Notes under the pieces: generated by a model
The model's database searches: none
What the model saw: only the letters and a program-made list of their open reading frames with translations
What the model was told of the DNA's origin: nothing
In this document: piece after piece, positions 1-12,714 of the stretch
Position numbering within the stretch: position 1 is the first letter of the stretch
Layout: each line of letters starts with the position of its first letter
Assembly (NCBI RefSeq): GCF_031877795.1
Contig: NC_133970.1
Span: forward strand, 44,726,296 to 44,790,295
Reading direction: 5' to 3'
Origin: Strix aluco
Taxonomy: Eukaryota > Chordata > Aves > Strigiformes > Strigidae
Length of the DNA: 64,000 nucleotides
Made by a program: the position numbers and the translations under genes

Positions 1-471
1 CTCCCTGAGTACATCCCTAATAGCAGGAACCTAAAGAAAACAAGTGTCTAAGACGACGCCAGTGTCAAGATAAGCGACTGGAAGCTGGTCTAAACTAACC
101 TCCTTGGAACAAACAGGAGCTGAAGGACGGATGAGGTAACTCCATGACCATGTGTGACACGGGAAACCTAAAGTTCAACTAACGACAGTGTGAGGAAGGC
201 TATGTGGACCCCTAAGGTGGGGAGAAGACCCTCACTCTCTTTTTACTACGCATGCTCAGACTATGTAAATGAATTCTGAGAACCCATTAGCATAAGACTG
301 CCTTTTCTAAGCAATCTGATGCATATGTATGCTTTTTGTGTATATTAGTCAGAGAGTTTTGTTAGTAAGTGCAGCACTTGTGGTGGAGCGATCCCCAGCG
401 CTGCCAATAAAGAATCCCTGCTGAACAGTTATACTCAATTCTGGCTGTTGAGTGAAGCTCTTTGTTTCAAC
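1..471 (+). mobile_element. ERVK-like LTR, 3' portion at window edge
   Basis: The segment has the layout of an LTR 3' half. An AATAAA signal lies at 408-413, just after a GTGGAGCGATCCCC motif that recurs in the LTRs near 8213 and, in variant form, near 32316 and 54400. It appears to end near CAACA at 471. The mirror copy on the right is longer and runs to about 53204, so this one is cut by the window edge. No target duplication could be assigned. The family is inferred from sequence style only. Confidence 0.6.
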
Positions 472-818
472 ACAATGATCTAAATCTGCCCTGTGACACT
501 GTCAGTTCAAAGTTACTCCTTCGCAAACATCCAACACAAACCACAACTTTTTTTTTTCCCCTTCATTGAAAACTATTCTTAACAGAACTTAACACAGGTA
601 TAGCCGAACACCTTTTTGAATTTGAATACAAAGAAAAGTTATACATACAAGTAACCACAGGAAGATAACAGGCTCTAAGCTTAAGGTGAATGACACTATC
701 TGAAAGACCATAAATATTGATTCCTGATGCCAAAGACAAGACTACATACGTTAACATCCTTTACAATGCAAGAACTGCTCTGTGGATACATTCATCTTGC
801 AGACAACTAAAGCACTGC
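472..818. other. Non-coding stretch, nothing recognised
   Basis: AT-rich sequence between two LTRs. No exon, RNA gene or repeat was recognised. Confidence 0.5.
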
Positions 819-1622
819 TGTGAAAGACAAGAAACCAGGCCTGCGAGAAACTAAGAAAAACAGCCTGAGAAAGCAAAAGTTGAGGCTGAGCGAAGAAATG
901 CCTCAAACACTCGCAAGACAAAACTATGAGTCACAGGGTGCATTCTGTGGAGGTCGGAGCTGATAAGGCTGCCCCAATAACACAAGATGGGGCTGGAGGA
1001 GGGAGCCCTGTGAAGACAGGACGGCTCTGCTCTGGGGCACCTGGCCAAAACTTCAAGGGCCATCTGTCCGGTGAGTGACCTTTGCTTCATTATCCACAAA
1101 ATGCATATTAAAGTTAACACCCCTCAATATGCTAACGAGGGCTGACATGATCATGCTAATTACATCATCCCATGAAACACCTCACCCCTCCCCGTAACAT
1201 GGGATACGTAGGTATGTGGGTCGACCTAGGGGACGGACCCAAGGAAAGGGTGTATAAATCAAGAAGGGCGGGGGGGGGGGCCCGGAGAGAGCAGTGAAGT
1301 GAAGAAGACGGATGCAAGTGAAACAGACGGCTGCCTCCTGTGCCTACTGGAACCCTCGCTGGCAGGATCAGCGCAGAAACCCAGACCGGTGATCTGTATT
1401 TCCCCATCCCCTCTATCTCCCTCTTTTCCCTTTCCCATTAAGAAATGCAAGGCATATTGTATTGCTTGCCACAACTTGCTATATACTTAGCCAACTATCG
1501 TGTGTTCAATTAGTACATTGTGGGCAGTTAATAAACGTTTGGACTTGGAGACTTGTTGTCTGCTCCATTGGGGATTTGCGAATCTGAGTCACTTGTCTCC
1601 CTCGTCTGAGCGGGACGTGACA
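819..1622 (+). mobile_element. Solo LTR, family A copy 1
   Basis: The segment starts TGTGAAAGAC and ends GGGACGTGACA. It has a TATA-like TATAAA at 1253-1258 and AATAAA at 1530-1535, so it reads as U3-R-U5 on the plus strand. It shares long stretches with 9986-10830, for example the GGTATGTGGGTCGACCTAGG block near 1211. The flanks are ACTGC on the left (814-818) and ACTGT on the right (1623-1627), a near-match target duplication. No internal retroviral genes remain, so it is a solo LTR. Confidence 0.82.
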
Positions 1623-2213
1623 ACTGTGGATCACTCATGAAGCACTCCACAAAAGAAAACCTAAAAGCAAGTCTCATTTGTGGCATCATGCACAACAGTT
1701 CAATGTCAGTGAGAATTATTTTCTAAGGATCTGGAAGTCAGGAGCTACTTAAACAATACACAATCTTTCTTGTTTAAATATACTAAGGAGGAAGAAAAGG
1801 ACAACAGAAGCCAACTAGCAAATAAGAAATGAGCTAGGAAGAGTTTAACACAAGTACTTGAAGCTTCACTTTTTTAATAGCTTCACATATTTGGTCAAGC
1901 ATCTTAACCTAAATTCAATTTAAAGAAATTTAAGCTTCCCACAGAAAAAAAACATCCAGCAAGTGACAAAGCTGACAATCAAGTGAATCAGCTGCAGCTA
2001 CCAATTCCCTTAATACCTGACCATCTCAACTTAATTCAATTCAAACAACTTCCAAAACTGATTATGCATGCTACTTTGCCTTCACTGAGCCACAGAACAT
2101 AGGGATGTAAGGGACATCAAGTCTAAGTTCAGGCCCCTCTTTTTCAAACTGCATTTGCTACATTATTATTACTATATACGAGGAAGATGTTTATCTGCTT
2201 TAGGGTAGCAAGC
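1623..2213. other. Non-coding stretch, nothing recognised
   Basis: AT-rich intronic or flanking DNA with no recognisable gene or repeat. Confidence 0.5.
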
Positions 2214-2218
2214 CTGCC

Positions 2219-2819
2219 TGTACTGGGTCTGGCTGAGCCGGAATTGGTTTTCCCCTGTAGCAGCCCTCACGGTGCTGTGTTTGATGTTGGGAGCTGGCAG
2301 GGTGTTGATAGCACCCTGGTGGTGTGGCTACTGCTGAGTGGTGCTTACACAGCACCAAGGCTCTTTCTGACATTTCCCCCCCCCACAGTGGGACGGGGTG
2401 GGCAAGGTCTTGGGAGGGGACACAGCCAGGACAGCTGACCCCAACTGACCAAAGGGATATTCCAGACCATCTGACGGCTGCTCAGTATAAAGCTGGGAGA
2501 AAGGAGGAAGGGGGTGGGGTCACCCTTGGTCCTCCGAGGCAACCCCTCCGCGTATGGGAGCCCTGCTTCCTGAGAAGGCCCGACATCGCCTGTTCATGGG
2601 AAGTAGAGAATAAATCTGTTTGCTTTTTTTGCTTCCGTGCATGGACCTTTGCTTTGCTTATATTAAAACTGCTGTTGTTTTACCCACAAGGGTTATTTTC
2701 TTTTCCTATCTTATTTTCTTTCTCCTCTTTGCCCTGTTGAGAAAAAAGGGGGAAGCGGGGGGGAAGTGATAGAGCGACTTGGTGGGTACCTGGCATTTAG
2801 CCAAGGTCAAACCACCACA
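2219..2819 (+). mobile_element. Solo ERVL-type LTR with CTGCC target duplication
   Basis: The LTR runs from TGTACTGGGT to CCACCACA and is flanked by a perfect 5-bp duplication CTGCC (2214-2218 and 2820-2824). TATAAA lies at 2486-2491 and AATAAA at 2609-2614. It is closely similar over its length to the two LTRs of the provirus at 59712-63965, whose pol is of ERVL type, so it belongs to that family. A 5-bp duplication fits that class. The internal region was lost by LTR-LTR recombination. Confidence 0.9.
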
Positions 2820-2824
2820 CTGCC

Positions 2825-5800
2825 ACATCAATATAAGCCTGTTCCCAGCCATCCCTCTGCCAGGACCTCCTTTAGCCACGTGGTGGGGGATATGCACCTA
2901 CAACTATGGAAGATTCTCCCAGAAATCACCCAAAAAAATCAAGTGTACAAGAATTGGCTATCAAAGTTTTTCCTGCCATGACAGTATTCCTCTGCTCAAT
3001 CTCTCTCTCTGAAGCCCTTTTTTGGGAGGAGTTAAAAGCAATTACATGCTATGCAGTTAGAAAGACTTACCAAAACTAATCTTAAAAGCTTGCAGTACTA
3101 CTGATTCCACACTTCCATATACAACTTATTCCAGTGCACAACCATCCTTGCTGTCAGTTTTTTCCCTCCATCTCTAACCTAAACATCTTTTATTGTGATT
3201 TAAGAACATTACTCTCTGCCCTTTTCAAAGGCAGGTTGATGTATTCCCTTTCTTTGCATAACAACTTTTAATATATTTGAAAAACTATGCCCTGTTGCTA
3301 TGACAAGGAAGGGAAATGTTTTGCTTGAGGTCTAGCTAAAAATGTCAAAACACCTTTCTGGGCCATTCACTGCATGCACACTTCTGCATTACCTATAGTT
3401 AAGAGACTAGGCCACATAAAAATCAGGTCTAGGGTTATCCTCAGTTCAGTGTGCAATTTCATATTACAAAAAAGCCAGCTGAACAGGTGGTCCTGTTAGA
3501 CAAGTTGCTTAAAGATAAGAAAACTCCACTAGCAATGCTAAATACTGCTTGAAAAGAAAGTTAGGAGATACATGATTTACTCAACAAATGCATGTTACCT
3601 ATTTACCATTTTATAGTACTTAATTGCCTGTTTTCCATATTTTTCTGGCAACTGAAGTCAGACCTATTATTTCCCTCCTTTTCCTCCACATTTTTTATAG
3701 ACAGGCTCTACCATAAGAACCCTGAATTCACTGAACGTGAAAGTCAAGTTCTCTAACATGCATTTTACCTAGAGCAAATAAAACATCTGAATCACGTGAC
3801 CTGTTCTTTTCTTAACCCAGAACAAGTCAAGTTGTTGCTGATTAACCCTTTTCTCAACCAAGAATGAGTTCATATTTCATTTTCATTGACAACTTGGCAG
3901 ACAAATACGTAATTTATTGGTATCATATCTCTTACATTCTCCTCCCCGCTGAGCTCTGGACAAACTTCCTTGGTTTCCCTCTCGATATAAATGCTTTTAT
4001 TGTTTTCTGTATCTGCATCTGGCAGAGACCACAAAGCATCTCAGGTCTGTCCTTTATTCTTCTAACCTCCTCAGACTAGTTCGAGCCTCTCCTTATACTT
4101 CATGTTTTCCCATTTCTCTTCCCTTTACTTTCTCCCTGTAGATCTCACTTCATTTCATTTAGATCTCCTTTTATCTGAAGTTCAGTTTCTAGCCTAGTGT
4201 TCACTTTCCTTCATGTGCTCAGAAGGGATTATAAAATGGTATAGGTTCTTAGCCTGACAAGACGTTGCAGGAAAAACAGCGATTTTCAAGTGTAACAAGC
4301 TAAGGACCTGTGTTGAGTCCTACTGCCCTTTCACAAGCAAGACAAGGCAAGAAAAAGGGGAATGTTTTAGCCGCACAGAGAAGCCAAAAGCAAGGAGTCA
4401 CTATCTACCCTCAGGACCTAAAGCAGGTTGGAGAACTTCAGCTGCTTTTTCCTAACACCCCTACCCTTCGGCAGCCTCAAGCAGCATATACAAATTGAGA
4501 GGACACCAGGGAACAAAACCCAGACCGACATGACACTGTGAATGAGAGCACCTGAAAACCTTTATAGTTTTCAAAGGTGAGTTTGGCAGACACTAAGAGT
4601 CTGTGGCTGAGGCAGCCTGTGTATGTGCCAAGGGCTTCTTCTAGAGCCAGCGTTTCAAAGAAAAACGGCTAAGTCATAATTCCATGCAAGAATACGCTAC
4701 AAGAAATAGGCCTCCAGCATCACCAAGCATCCTTTCTATATGCCTCCCAAAGCTTTCTTTCAAGGCACCTGCAGAGAATTCTGCTGAAATAAAGGCAACT
4801 GCAAGTGTCCCAGATTTCTCTGTATAGAACAAACTGATACTAGCTCTTAAATTCTAAACAAGCACTTTACACAAACATTTAGTTGGCTACACAGTTACTG
4901 AGGAAGTCTGTATCCAGCTCAGGTCTCATGAGTCATAGCTGACTGCACTGCCACAAAAATCCTTCCTGCTATACAGCTCTCAAGCCTGAGGTATTCATGA
5001 AACAAGCTTCAGAGGGGGTATCTGCTTGAAAAATACTGGTTCAAGTGCTTAAGGCAAATCACACAGGGAGGCTTAAGTGTTTTTATATGCTTCATAACCT
5101 TCAAGAGTACTCCATAGGGGGAAAAAACAATACTTGAAGAAACTTTTGCTTGCTAAACCACTCTCTCACTACTCTAAATGGTATTTCTTCTTTTCTCTAC
5201 AGAGGAAAGCCAGGGGAGTTCATAGCAGATCCAATTCAAGTCTGTACATCACAACTATTAAGTGTGCTTGTGCTGCTATTCCCATTGCAGAACTAAAAAA
5301 ACCCCACCACCTACCTACAGTGAAGTCACTTTAAAATTTTGAAGGGTTTTTTTTGTATTAAGAAAATACTGAGCAGGGCACTAAGACACAAGACAAACGA
5401 TACTGGCCTACAGAAAACAAGAATCACCATTCTTTAGTTCTCTTGGGCAGGAACAGCACTAGCATAAACGTGACAGAGGTTGTTACCTATCCTAGCTCCA
5501 CTGGTTCACAGTTATTAAAACAATACCATATGCTGCTATGAAGATAACTGCAGCTTACAATACACTAGGTGTTATACAATATAATAACATATACAAATCA
5601 AGTGAAGACATTGTGCTCGCCTAATTCAGCAGTACAAAACTATTTATCACTGAAGCTTTGACATACCAGCTTTTATTGCTTTTCTTTTGTGATGCCAAGT
5701 CGTCATTTTTTTAATACAAGATTAAGAAAAATTTAGTATAGCTGCACACTGATTTTGCCCACAGCTAAATGTGCAAACCTGTTCAGCCGCTGAATGTAGT

Positions 5801-6526
5801 TCTTGATATTTCACTATATTCTTGAATTTCTAAATTCCAGTCAGTGATATTTAAGCCATATTCCATGAAACTTCCAATGCTAATTTTCACATTCATCCTG
5901 CTAGAACATCATATAACTCAGTCCACAGAAAAGTAACTAATCACAGCCATAAGATCTCCCAAGAGAACTACATTCATAAAAGTAATTTTACAATGAAAGC
6001 AAATATTAAGTACTACCTGTTTTATTTCCTCTAATAGAGCTATTGCAAAATTGTGATAAATCATTGCTTTAGAAAAGGCATTTTGTAAAGTAATGCATTT
6101 TGGTTTACTTAGGTTTTACAAAATTCTCTTAAGGGGAAAAAGCTATCTGTGTTTTACCAGTTAATAACTATGCTTGGTAAGAATTTTACCAGACAAGATA
6201 GGTCTAAAAATATGGTCTCTCATGCCCTATTAAATACTAAAAAGTATTTAGTCAAGTTAGTGTATTTCTTTCTGGAGTCACTGCTCATTTTCAGAATACA
6301 GCCTGAACACTGCTCATTCAAAATGGTCTACTCCTTGTTGTATCCTCCCTTAACATTATTTCCTCTGAACGAGCATCAACACTGTATTTTCCTTTAGAGA
6401 TCTCTTCCTTCCCCAAAGTTGGAATACATGCAGCAAAATCCTGCCTCTGCTTAGGAACAATCCTTGTCCCTTCTTATTCTTTCAAACAAGTACATTAATC
6501 ACAAGCTAGATCTATGACAACTCTAG
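2825..6526. other. Long non-coding stretch, nothing recognised
   Basis: About 3.7 kb of AT-rich sequence without a convincing open frame, exon or repeat. Short frames here (all under 85 codons) have no recognisable domain. It is probably intronic or flanking DNA of CERT1. Confidence 0.5.
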
Positions 6527-6531
6527 ATTAT

Positions 6532-7315
6532 TGTGGTGGGTATACTCTAGCTGGCTGCCAGACCCCCAACCAGCTGCTCTCTCACTCCCCCTCCTCAACT
6601 GTACAGGGGAAGAAGATAAGATGAAAAACTGTGGGTGAAGATAAAGACAGGGAGATCACTTACCAATTGCCATCATGGACAAACCAGACTCGGTGAAAAT
6701 TCATTTAATTTATTGCCAACTAAAAATAGAGCTGGATGGTGAGAAACATAAGACAAAACTAAAAACACAGGTGCAAGGGGACAGAGGGTTGCAGTCAGTT
6801 CATAACACTTCAAATCTGCCACTCTTTCCTCACATTTTTCCTCTGCTCCAGCATAGTTTCTCCCTGGCTGCAGTCCTTCAGAATAAACCTCCTCCAGCAT
6901 TGGCTCTCCACAGGCTGCAGCCTCCTTCAATGCATATACAGCTGCTGCGGTGTGGGGTCCTCCCACAGGCAGCAGTGCGGATATCCGCTCCAGTGTGGTC
7001 CTCTCCCCAGGCTGCAGGGAAATTCCTGCTGCGCAGTGCTCTCCTCGGCACATGGAGCACCTCCTCCTGCTCTCACTGCAGGGCTGTTTCTCACACTTTT
7101 TTCCTCACTCTCTCTCGCACTGCTGCACAGCGTTTTTGCCCTTTCTTAACTGTTTACACCGAGGCACCACCGCAGTGGCTGAGGGGCTCAGCTGTGCCCT
7201 GCAGTGAGTCCACTACAGCCAGCTGGAACCGGCTGTGTCCAGTGCACAGCAGCCCCAGCCTCTCCTCACAGAGGCTGCTCTGCAGTTCCCACCCTTACCA
7301 CATGCATCAAATGCA
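6532..7315 (-). mobile_element. Solo ERVL-type LTR with ATTAT target duplication
   Basis: On the plus strand the element runs from TGTGGTGGGT to ATGCA and is flanked by a perfect 5-bp repeat ATTAT (6527-6531 and 7316-7320). Read on the minus strand it has an AATAAA at 6708-6713 (complement) near the 3' end. A 215-codon plus-strand frame (6675-7322) lies almost wholly inside the LTR. It has low-complexity Ser/Cys/Leu content and is treated as a chance frame. No internal genes are present. Confidence 0.85.
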
Positions 7316-7428
7316 ATTATAAAAGCGCATAAAGATCCTTTTTTCTCTACGAGTTGTTTTTGAAGACATTTGGCTTTAGAAGTATAAACGTTAAAGTCAC
7401 TAAATAAAATCATTACTCTAATTTTCCA

Positions 7429-7487
7429 AGGTTTTTTGGTGGGGTTTTTTTGGTGGGTTTTTTTGGGGTTTGTTTTTTTTTTTTTTA
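7429..7487 (+). repeat. G/T low-complexity tract ending in poly-T
   Basis: The tract consists of repeated GGTGGG/T-run units and ends in 14 consecutive T. It has no target duplication and no gene. The mirror tract is at 45655-45713. Confidence 0.7.
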
Positions 7488-7793
7488 AATATCATTAACT
7501 GTCCTAGATCTAACTGTCAGGGTAGAACAACTTAGAGAAAGCATTATACTTCATTGTTTATCATACATTTTATTCAAAATGTACTGAAAACCCAAGAGAT
7601 GTGGCAAGTTCTAACTCACTTAATTTGCAATAATTTTTTTTTTCCCCTGAAACAAAATCCAAGTAGATCCACAAACCTGGGGAATTAGGGTCAGCCAAAA
7701 TTCACAATACAAAATTTTGGTTTCCCTTTTTGAATTCCAAAGTCTAGTAGAAACCTAGTAAAAAACCTAGTAGAAACATTAGACTAGGATGTC

Positions 7794-8299
7794 TTGTCTT
7801 TCCTTGATGTTATGAAGTGAGAAACCTTAACAAAATAGATGCAGGCCTCTCAGCAGGGTGGGCTCTCAGCAGGATGGGCTCTTGAGATAAGGGAGGAGAT
7901 GCAACTACTGAGTCCCAAGATAAGGAACGGGGATTCAAAGAATGCTAAATTGACATGCTGAAGAGACCTAATTGGGTGAAAAGTCACGAGAGGAAGAGGA
8001 GGCATCTTCAATCTTCATCCTGAAGACCCCCACCCAAGACCACCAGGAGCCACTGCGCAGGCGCAATGGGGAGGGACTTGGGGCGGGATTTATGATAATG
8101 ATTTCTCAAAACTAATTGTAATATCTCTCCCTATTCTCGGGATTATCATGAATATGTAAACACTTACGCTATAGGAAGGAGCTGCTTTTCGCTCCAAAAT
8201 GTGCACGTTTGTGGAGGAGCGATCCCCCGTGCACCCAGCGCTGAATAAACATACCTTCTTTATAACCTTACTGGTTGTAAAGTTGTGACTCCGCATGTC
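7794..8299 (+). mobile_element. ERVK-like solo LTR, edges approximate
   Basis: The 3' part has GTGGAGGAGCGATCCCCCGTG near 8211 followed by an AATAAA near 8243. This is the same arrangement as in the LTR at 1-471, so it is placed in that family. The 3' end is taken at CTCCGCA (8299). The 5' end is a guess: TGTCT before and TGTCA after the element give only a 4-of-5 target match. Confidence 0.6.
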
Positions 8300-8442
8300 A
8301 GTTACTCTTAAGCAATAAGAAACCACTTTTTAGTTACATCAGCTAGCTGTATTTTTTACAGGATATAAGAAAACATTATTTGCAAACAAGTAAACAAGAC
8401 TACTTTATGTCTACCAAAACAGTGATGATCCTTTTAGGCGGC

Positions 8443-9160
8443 TGTGGCAGTGTGCTTTCCTCCCTTCCCTCCCCCCCCAACCTGAACAGTATTTCCCATA
8501 ACCCTGCTCAAGTGATAACCACCAGTGGTGGTCGTAATGGATGCATCTGGTCACGATGGCTACATCCAGCTTAAAGTGGATTCAGGGGAGACAGATAACA
8601 CAATAGCCAAGGGCCAATTTGAACAATGTGCCCACCTAACCACAGTGCTGGTCAATGTCTGAGTCAAGTCAAATTTAGAAGTTAACAGCTGTAGTCAGTA
8701 TGTAAATATGACTGAGTCAATTATCTTACTCTATAAATAGTGGACAGCCCAGGGCCCGTTGAGCTCTTCTGCACAGCAGTAGGCTGCACACCAGGATCTC
8801 CCCTTGAGCAGGAACACCTCGAAGGGCGTCCTCAAGGTAGAGAGATTCCTTGCCACAACAGATTCTCGGTAAGTGATTAATAGCATGATAAACTTTGAAA
8901 TCTTAGCTAAGGGATAGAAAGGATTGATTGTGCACATATATAATCCTTTAGACATAAACCACTGACCAAGTCTGGGACTAAATCTGGATCCAGCCACAAC
9001 TAAACTCCCCTCTGAGAAGTAGTTTAGAACGCAAGGAGGTCCTTTCTGAACCCTCATGACTCAATGGGAGCGTCTCACCGACAGTTTTGTCTGACCCTGT
9101 CCTCTATGCAGTAAATATCAAGTGAACCTTGCCAGTGACTCTTGTTAAACCACTGTCACA
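8443..9160 (+). mobile_element. Solo LTR, family B copy 1, edges approximate
   Basis: A strong TATA-like CTATAAATAG lies at 8731-8740, and the following GTTGAGCTCTTCTGCA block resembles the minus-strand LTR at 55091-56046, which has a TATA box at the same relative place. The start TGTGGCAG and end CTGTCACA are the best TG...CA pair, but the flanks do not match, so the limits are provisional. A 108-codon minus-strand frame inside it has no domain. Confidence 0.65.
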
Positions 9161-9980
9161 TTTATTATCAAACTTTGTTAAATTGCTGTTTTATATCAAT
9201 AAGCATATTGCTACTTCCCTCTTACAAGTCAAGTGCATCACTCCTTCCACAACAGTGGCAAAACATGGGACATGTAATCATTCTATGATTTATTCATTAC
9301 TACATTAAAAACTCCCTCATAATGGCACATTTACATGTATAGAAAAAACTTATCAAGAAGACAGACTTAAAAATATAAAAGCCTGTTAAGCATTTTTACA
9401 TTCTTTACTACTACCCAAATATTTCACTTCAGATCTTATGTTAGGATATTTGCCTTTCAAAATGCAATGAATACTGCTTTTTCTTTTAAACAATACTTAT
9501 CTTGTCTTTTCAAACCTTGGCTGAAGTAGAGGTCAACTGCACCCATGAAAGCAGAAGCACACTAAGCAGTATTTAATATTAGCTTGCTAGCATGTCATGC
9601 AAACTTTAAAATTAGCTAGGTTTAATCCGTTGCAAAGAAGCCCTCTCGTCTGAGAATCACCTTAAGTCTGGAACAAGCATATATTGTATGTGTTACTTTT
9701 GCAATTAAACCACATTTTAAACTTGAAACCTATGGTTCTCAAAAATGAACCTCGTGAATCTGCACACTCAGCAGAGATGTTCAAATGCAGGAGTGATCAT
9801 ATAAAAATGCTTCTCGTTAATTTTTGTGTGGAATCAACTATACTAATCTTACAGTACCCAATTTGTTAATGAATATTTTATCCAGTTATTTTCCCATTAA
9901 TAACGTGGAATTACTCTGTAGTATCAAGCCATGCTGTATTGGTTTATATGCGAACACACCTCTGACACATGCTATGCCCA
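9161..9980. other. Non-coding stretch, nothing recognised
   Basis: AT-rich sequence between LTRs with no recognisable gene, RNA or repeat. Confidence 0.5.
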
Positions 9981-9985
9981 ACTGC

Positions 9986-10830
9986 TGTGAGAGACGACTT
10001 GTAACTCCCTGAAACAAGGCCTGAGAGAAACAGGCCTGCGAGAAAAAACGGCCCAAGAGAGATAAGGAATGGGGGGGAGCAGAGGCCCTCCAAGCCAAGG
10101 AATGTCTCAAAGACTCACAAGTAATGAAACTATAGTCACAGGGTGGACAGTGTGGAGTTTGGAGCTGATAAGGCTGCCTAGATAACACAGGATGCAGCTG
10201 GAGGGGGGAGCCCTGTGGAGACAGGACAGTTCTGCTCTGGGGCATCCTGTAAAGTTTCAAGGGCCATCTGTCTGGTGAATGACCTTTGCTTCATTATCCA
10301 CAAAATGCATATTAAAGTCAGTCTTCATTAGCATATGCAGGGGTGTTAACATGATCATGCTAATTACATCATCCCATGAAGCACCTTACCCCTCCCCATA
10401 CATGGGATACGTAGGTATGTGGGTCGACCTAGGGGACGGACCCAAGGAAAGGGTGTATAAATTGAGGGAGGGTGAGGAGTGAAATATAGAAAGAAAAGAG
10501 AAGACATGAAGAAGTGAAGAAGACGGATGCATCCCTGACAAACTCGGACAGGACAAACGCAGGAACCCAGACCGGTGATCTCTATTTCTCTATACCTCCC
10601 TCTTTCTTTTTCCCCTTTTCCCTTATTACCATTAAGTAACACAAGGCATACTATATCACTTGCCATCACTCATTATATACTTAGCCAATTATCATGTATC
10701 CAGTTAGTACATTGTGGGAAGTTAATAAATGTTTATGTCTGGACTTTGAGACTTGTCTTACCATTGTCCACTCTGTTGGGGATTTACAAATCTAAGTCAC
10801 TTGTCTCCCTCATCCGAGCAGGACATGACA
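9986..10830 (+). mobile_element. Solo LTR, family A copy 2, ACTGC target duplication
   Basis: The LTR runs from TGTGAGAGAC to GGACATGACA with a perfect 5-bp flank repeat ACTGC (9981-9985 and 10831-10835). TATAAA lies at 10455-10460 and AATAAA at 10724-10729. It is clearly related to 819-1622 along its length, including the GGTATGTGGGTCGACCTAGG block. It has no internal genes. Confidence 0.87.
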
Positions 10831-10835
10831 ACTGC

Positions 10836-12228
10836 CCACTGAAAAACCAATGACTTGCAATAGCAAAATATAGAATGTAACAAATGTGCACTGGAAATAT
10901 CAGCTAAACTTTGATCAAAGACATGGAATTGCACTGTGTTATTAGAAGAAATGAGGGCAAGACTGAAATAGTTGTAAAACAGCATCTGCACGTAGCCACT
11001 GCCTGAAGTGATCTACCACTGACTGTGAATACCCTATGTAAAAGCTCCATGGATTAGTGAAAGGGTGTTAAGAGATTTAGATACACACTGTGAGAAATGA
11101 GGACAAAACCAACAGGCCTGTCCTGTTTGAACAGAGTCTGAAGAACCCTAAGCTTTAATGAAGTCATAACTTGTGTTTAGTGGTAACTATCATTTAATGA
11201 CTCCAGGATATGAGATACTGTAAATAGAAGCATGCATGATGTCACCTTGGTGGGAATTAAACCAGAGAACTGAGTCCCATGCAGAAAAATGCAAGTGATG
11301 GTTCTCAGGTATCCATTAGGAACAAAACATCCACTAACATCATACATTAACCATGGGGGGAAAAAAAAAAAAAAAAAAAATCAGAATTATACCACCTGGA
11401 AAAACATCAGCTTAGAACTGATATGAAATCGCTGAGTTAAACTCATTAGGAATCCCATCATATACAGGAAGAAGTTAGTTATTAATCAGGCAGGAAACAA
11501 GGCAACTTCACATCACCTTTAGAGAATGCAGAAACCCTATGTATCACTTCTTTTAGCTTTAATAGGACGGTCAAATACAGGAACAGAAATCACATACATC
11601 ACTGCACCCCTAAGAATCGCTATTTATGTATTGATTAGCTGTCTTTTTGTCATATCTCATACCATGTACTGCAGTATGCCATGGAAGATCCAAAAGCTGT
11701 ACATACACCAACAGTCCAATATGAATTTCATAAGAAAACCATGAGGCAACGCCCAGGCAGGATACTCTACCCTAACAGGATCTAAACATCTCTACCCTAA
11801 GAGGATCTAAACAAGGATCTAAATTAAAGAGTTTCTGCAATTTCTGTGAAACTCATAAAAGCCTCCAACACCATTTAATGTCAAAATCTGACACCTCATT
11901 TACTATAGTATCAGCCCAAAATAAACTTTCTATTTTTCCTCAATGAAAAGGTTTTAGACATTCCTTTATTTAAACTATTTTATTCTTATTTTAGCAAGAA
12001 CAAAACAAAATTATAACAGCTACCTTCACATACAAATGTTGAGAATGAGTGAAGGGATAACTTCAGGAATCCTGTCATTATGTAGGCTGCATCAGAAGAA
12101 AATAAATATTACCCTTAATTTCAATTACAAGGTCAAGATGTTAATGGGAGTTGTGTAAAAGCACTGAAAGCACAGTAAGCAACAAAGTTAGCTGAAGGAC
12201 TTGCTTCGTCCATTTTTGACCGCAAAGG
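10836..12228. other. Non-coding stretch with a 20-A run
   Basis: No gene was recognised. The only notable feature is an uninterrupted run of 20 A (11361-11380) preceded by six G. The rest looks like ordinary AT-rich intron or flank. Confidence 0.5.
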
Positions 12229-12275
12229 ATCACTTCTCAGGCTTTTGGCTAAAATCAAATGTGGTATAGTACAGA
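12229..12275 (+). pseudogene. U2 snRNA-like pseudogene fragment
   Basis: The segment reads like the 5' end of U2 small nuclear RNA. It opens ATCACTTCTCAGGCTTTTGG and continues GGCTAAAATCAAATG, differing from the conserved U2 5' end at scattered positions. The match fades before the branch-point-pairing and Sm regions, so it is a dead fragment and not a working RNA gene. No proximal snRNA promoter was recognised upstream. It could have arisen by retroposition. Confidence 0.6.
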
Positions 12276-12709
12276 TCACTCTGTGTTCAAAAGATAAATG
12301 CCTCTGAAGTTAGTACTATACTAAAACCATCAAAGATAAGAAAAAGACAGAAAACCCCCTTTCTTTCAAATATCAATATATGGACATGAGATCCCTGGTC
12401 TTTTATTTTTTCTTATGAAAACTTTACAAGTGACCCATTATCAAATACTACTAAAGTTCAGAGCACTCGGTGCAAGTGTGGGATGGAAAAATTTCTTCCA
12501 TAAAACAATTATTAAAATAATCACATCCATGTAGAAGATGGCTGTGAAGAACATGAAACTCCTAGAACACTTCATAAGTGTTCATAAGATCCTAAGTCAA
12601 ATATCCAGCTTTAACACATCTTCAGTAAAAGTGTAATTCAGCATTTTAAGACTCTAAAAGAAGCAATTTCAGTTACTTCAGTCACTTGTCATAAAACTTT
12701 GCTGGGCCA
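12276..12709. other. Non-coding stretch, nothing recognised
   Basis: AT-rich spacer with no recognisable element. Confidence 0.5.
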
Positions 12710-12714
12710 CCACC

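Noticed and set aside
2219-2819. 138-codon frame in the solo LTR as a gene
   Set aside because: The same frame recurs with changes in each LTR of the family and covers promoter and polyadenylation signals.
6675-7322. 215-codon open frame (and its mirror at 45820-46467)
   Set aside because: It lies almost wholly within an LTR with a perfect target duplication, has low-complexity composition and no domain.
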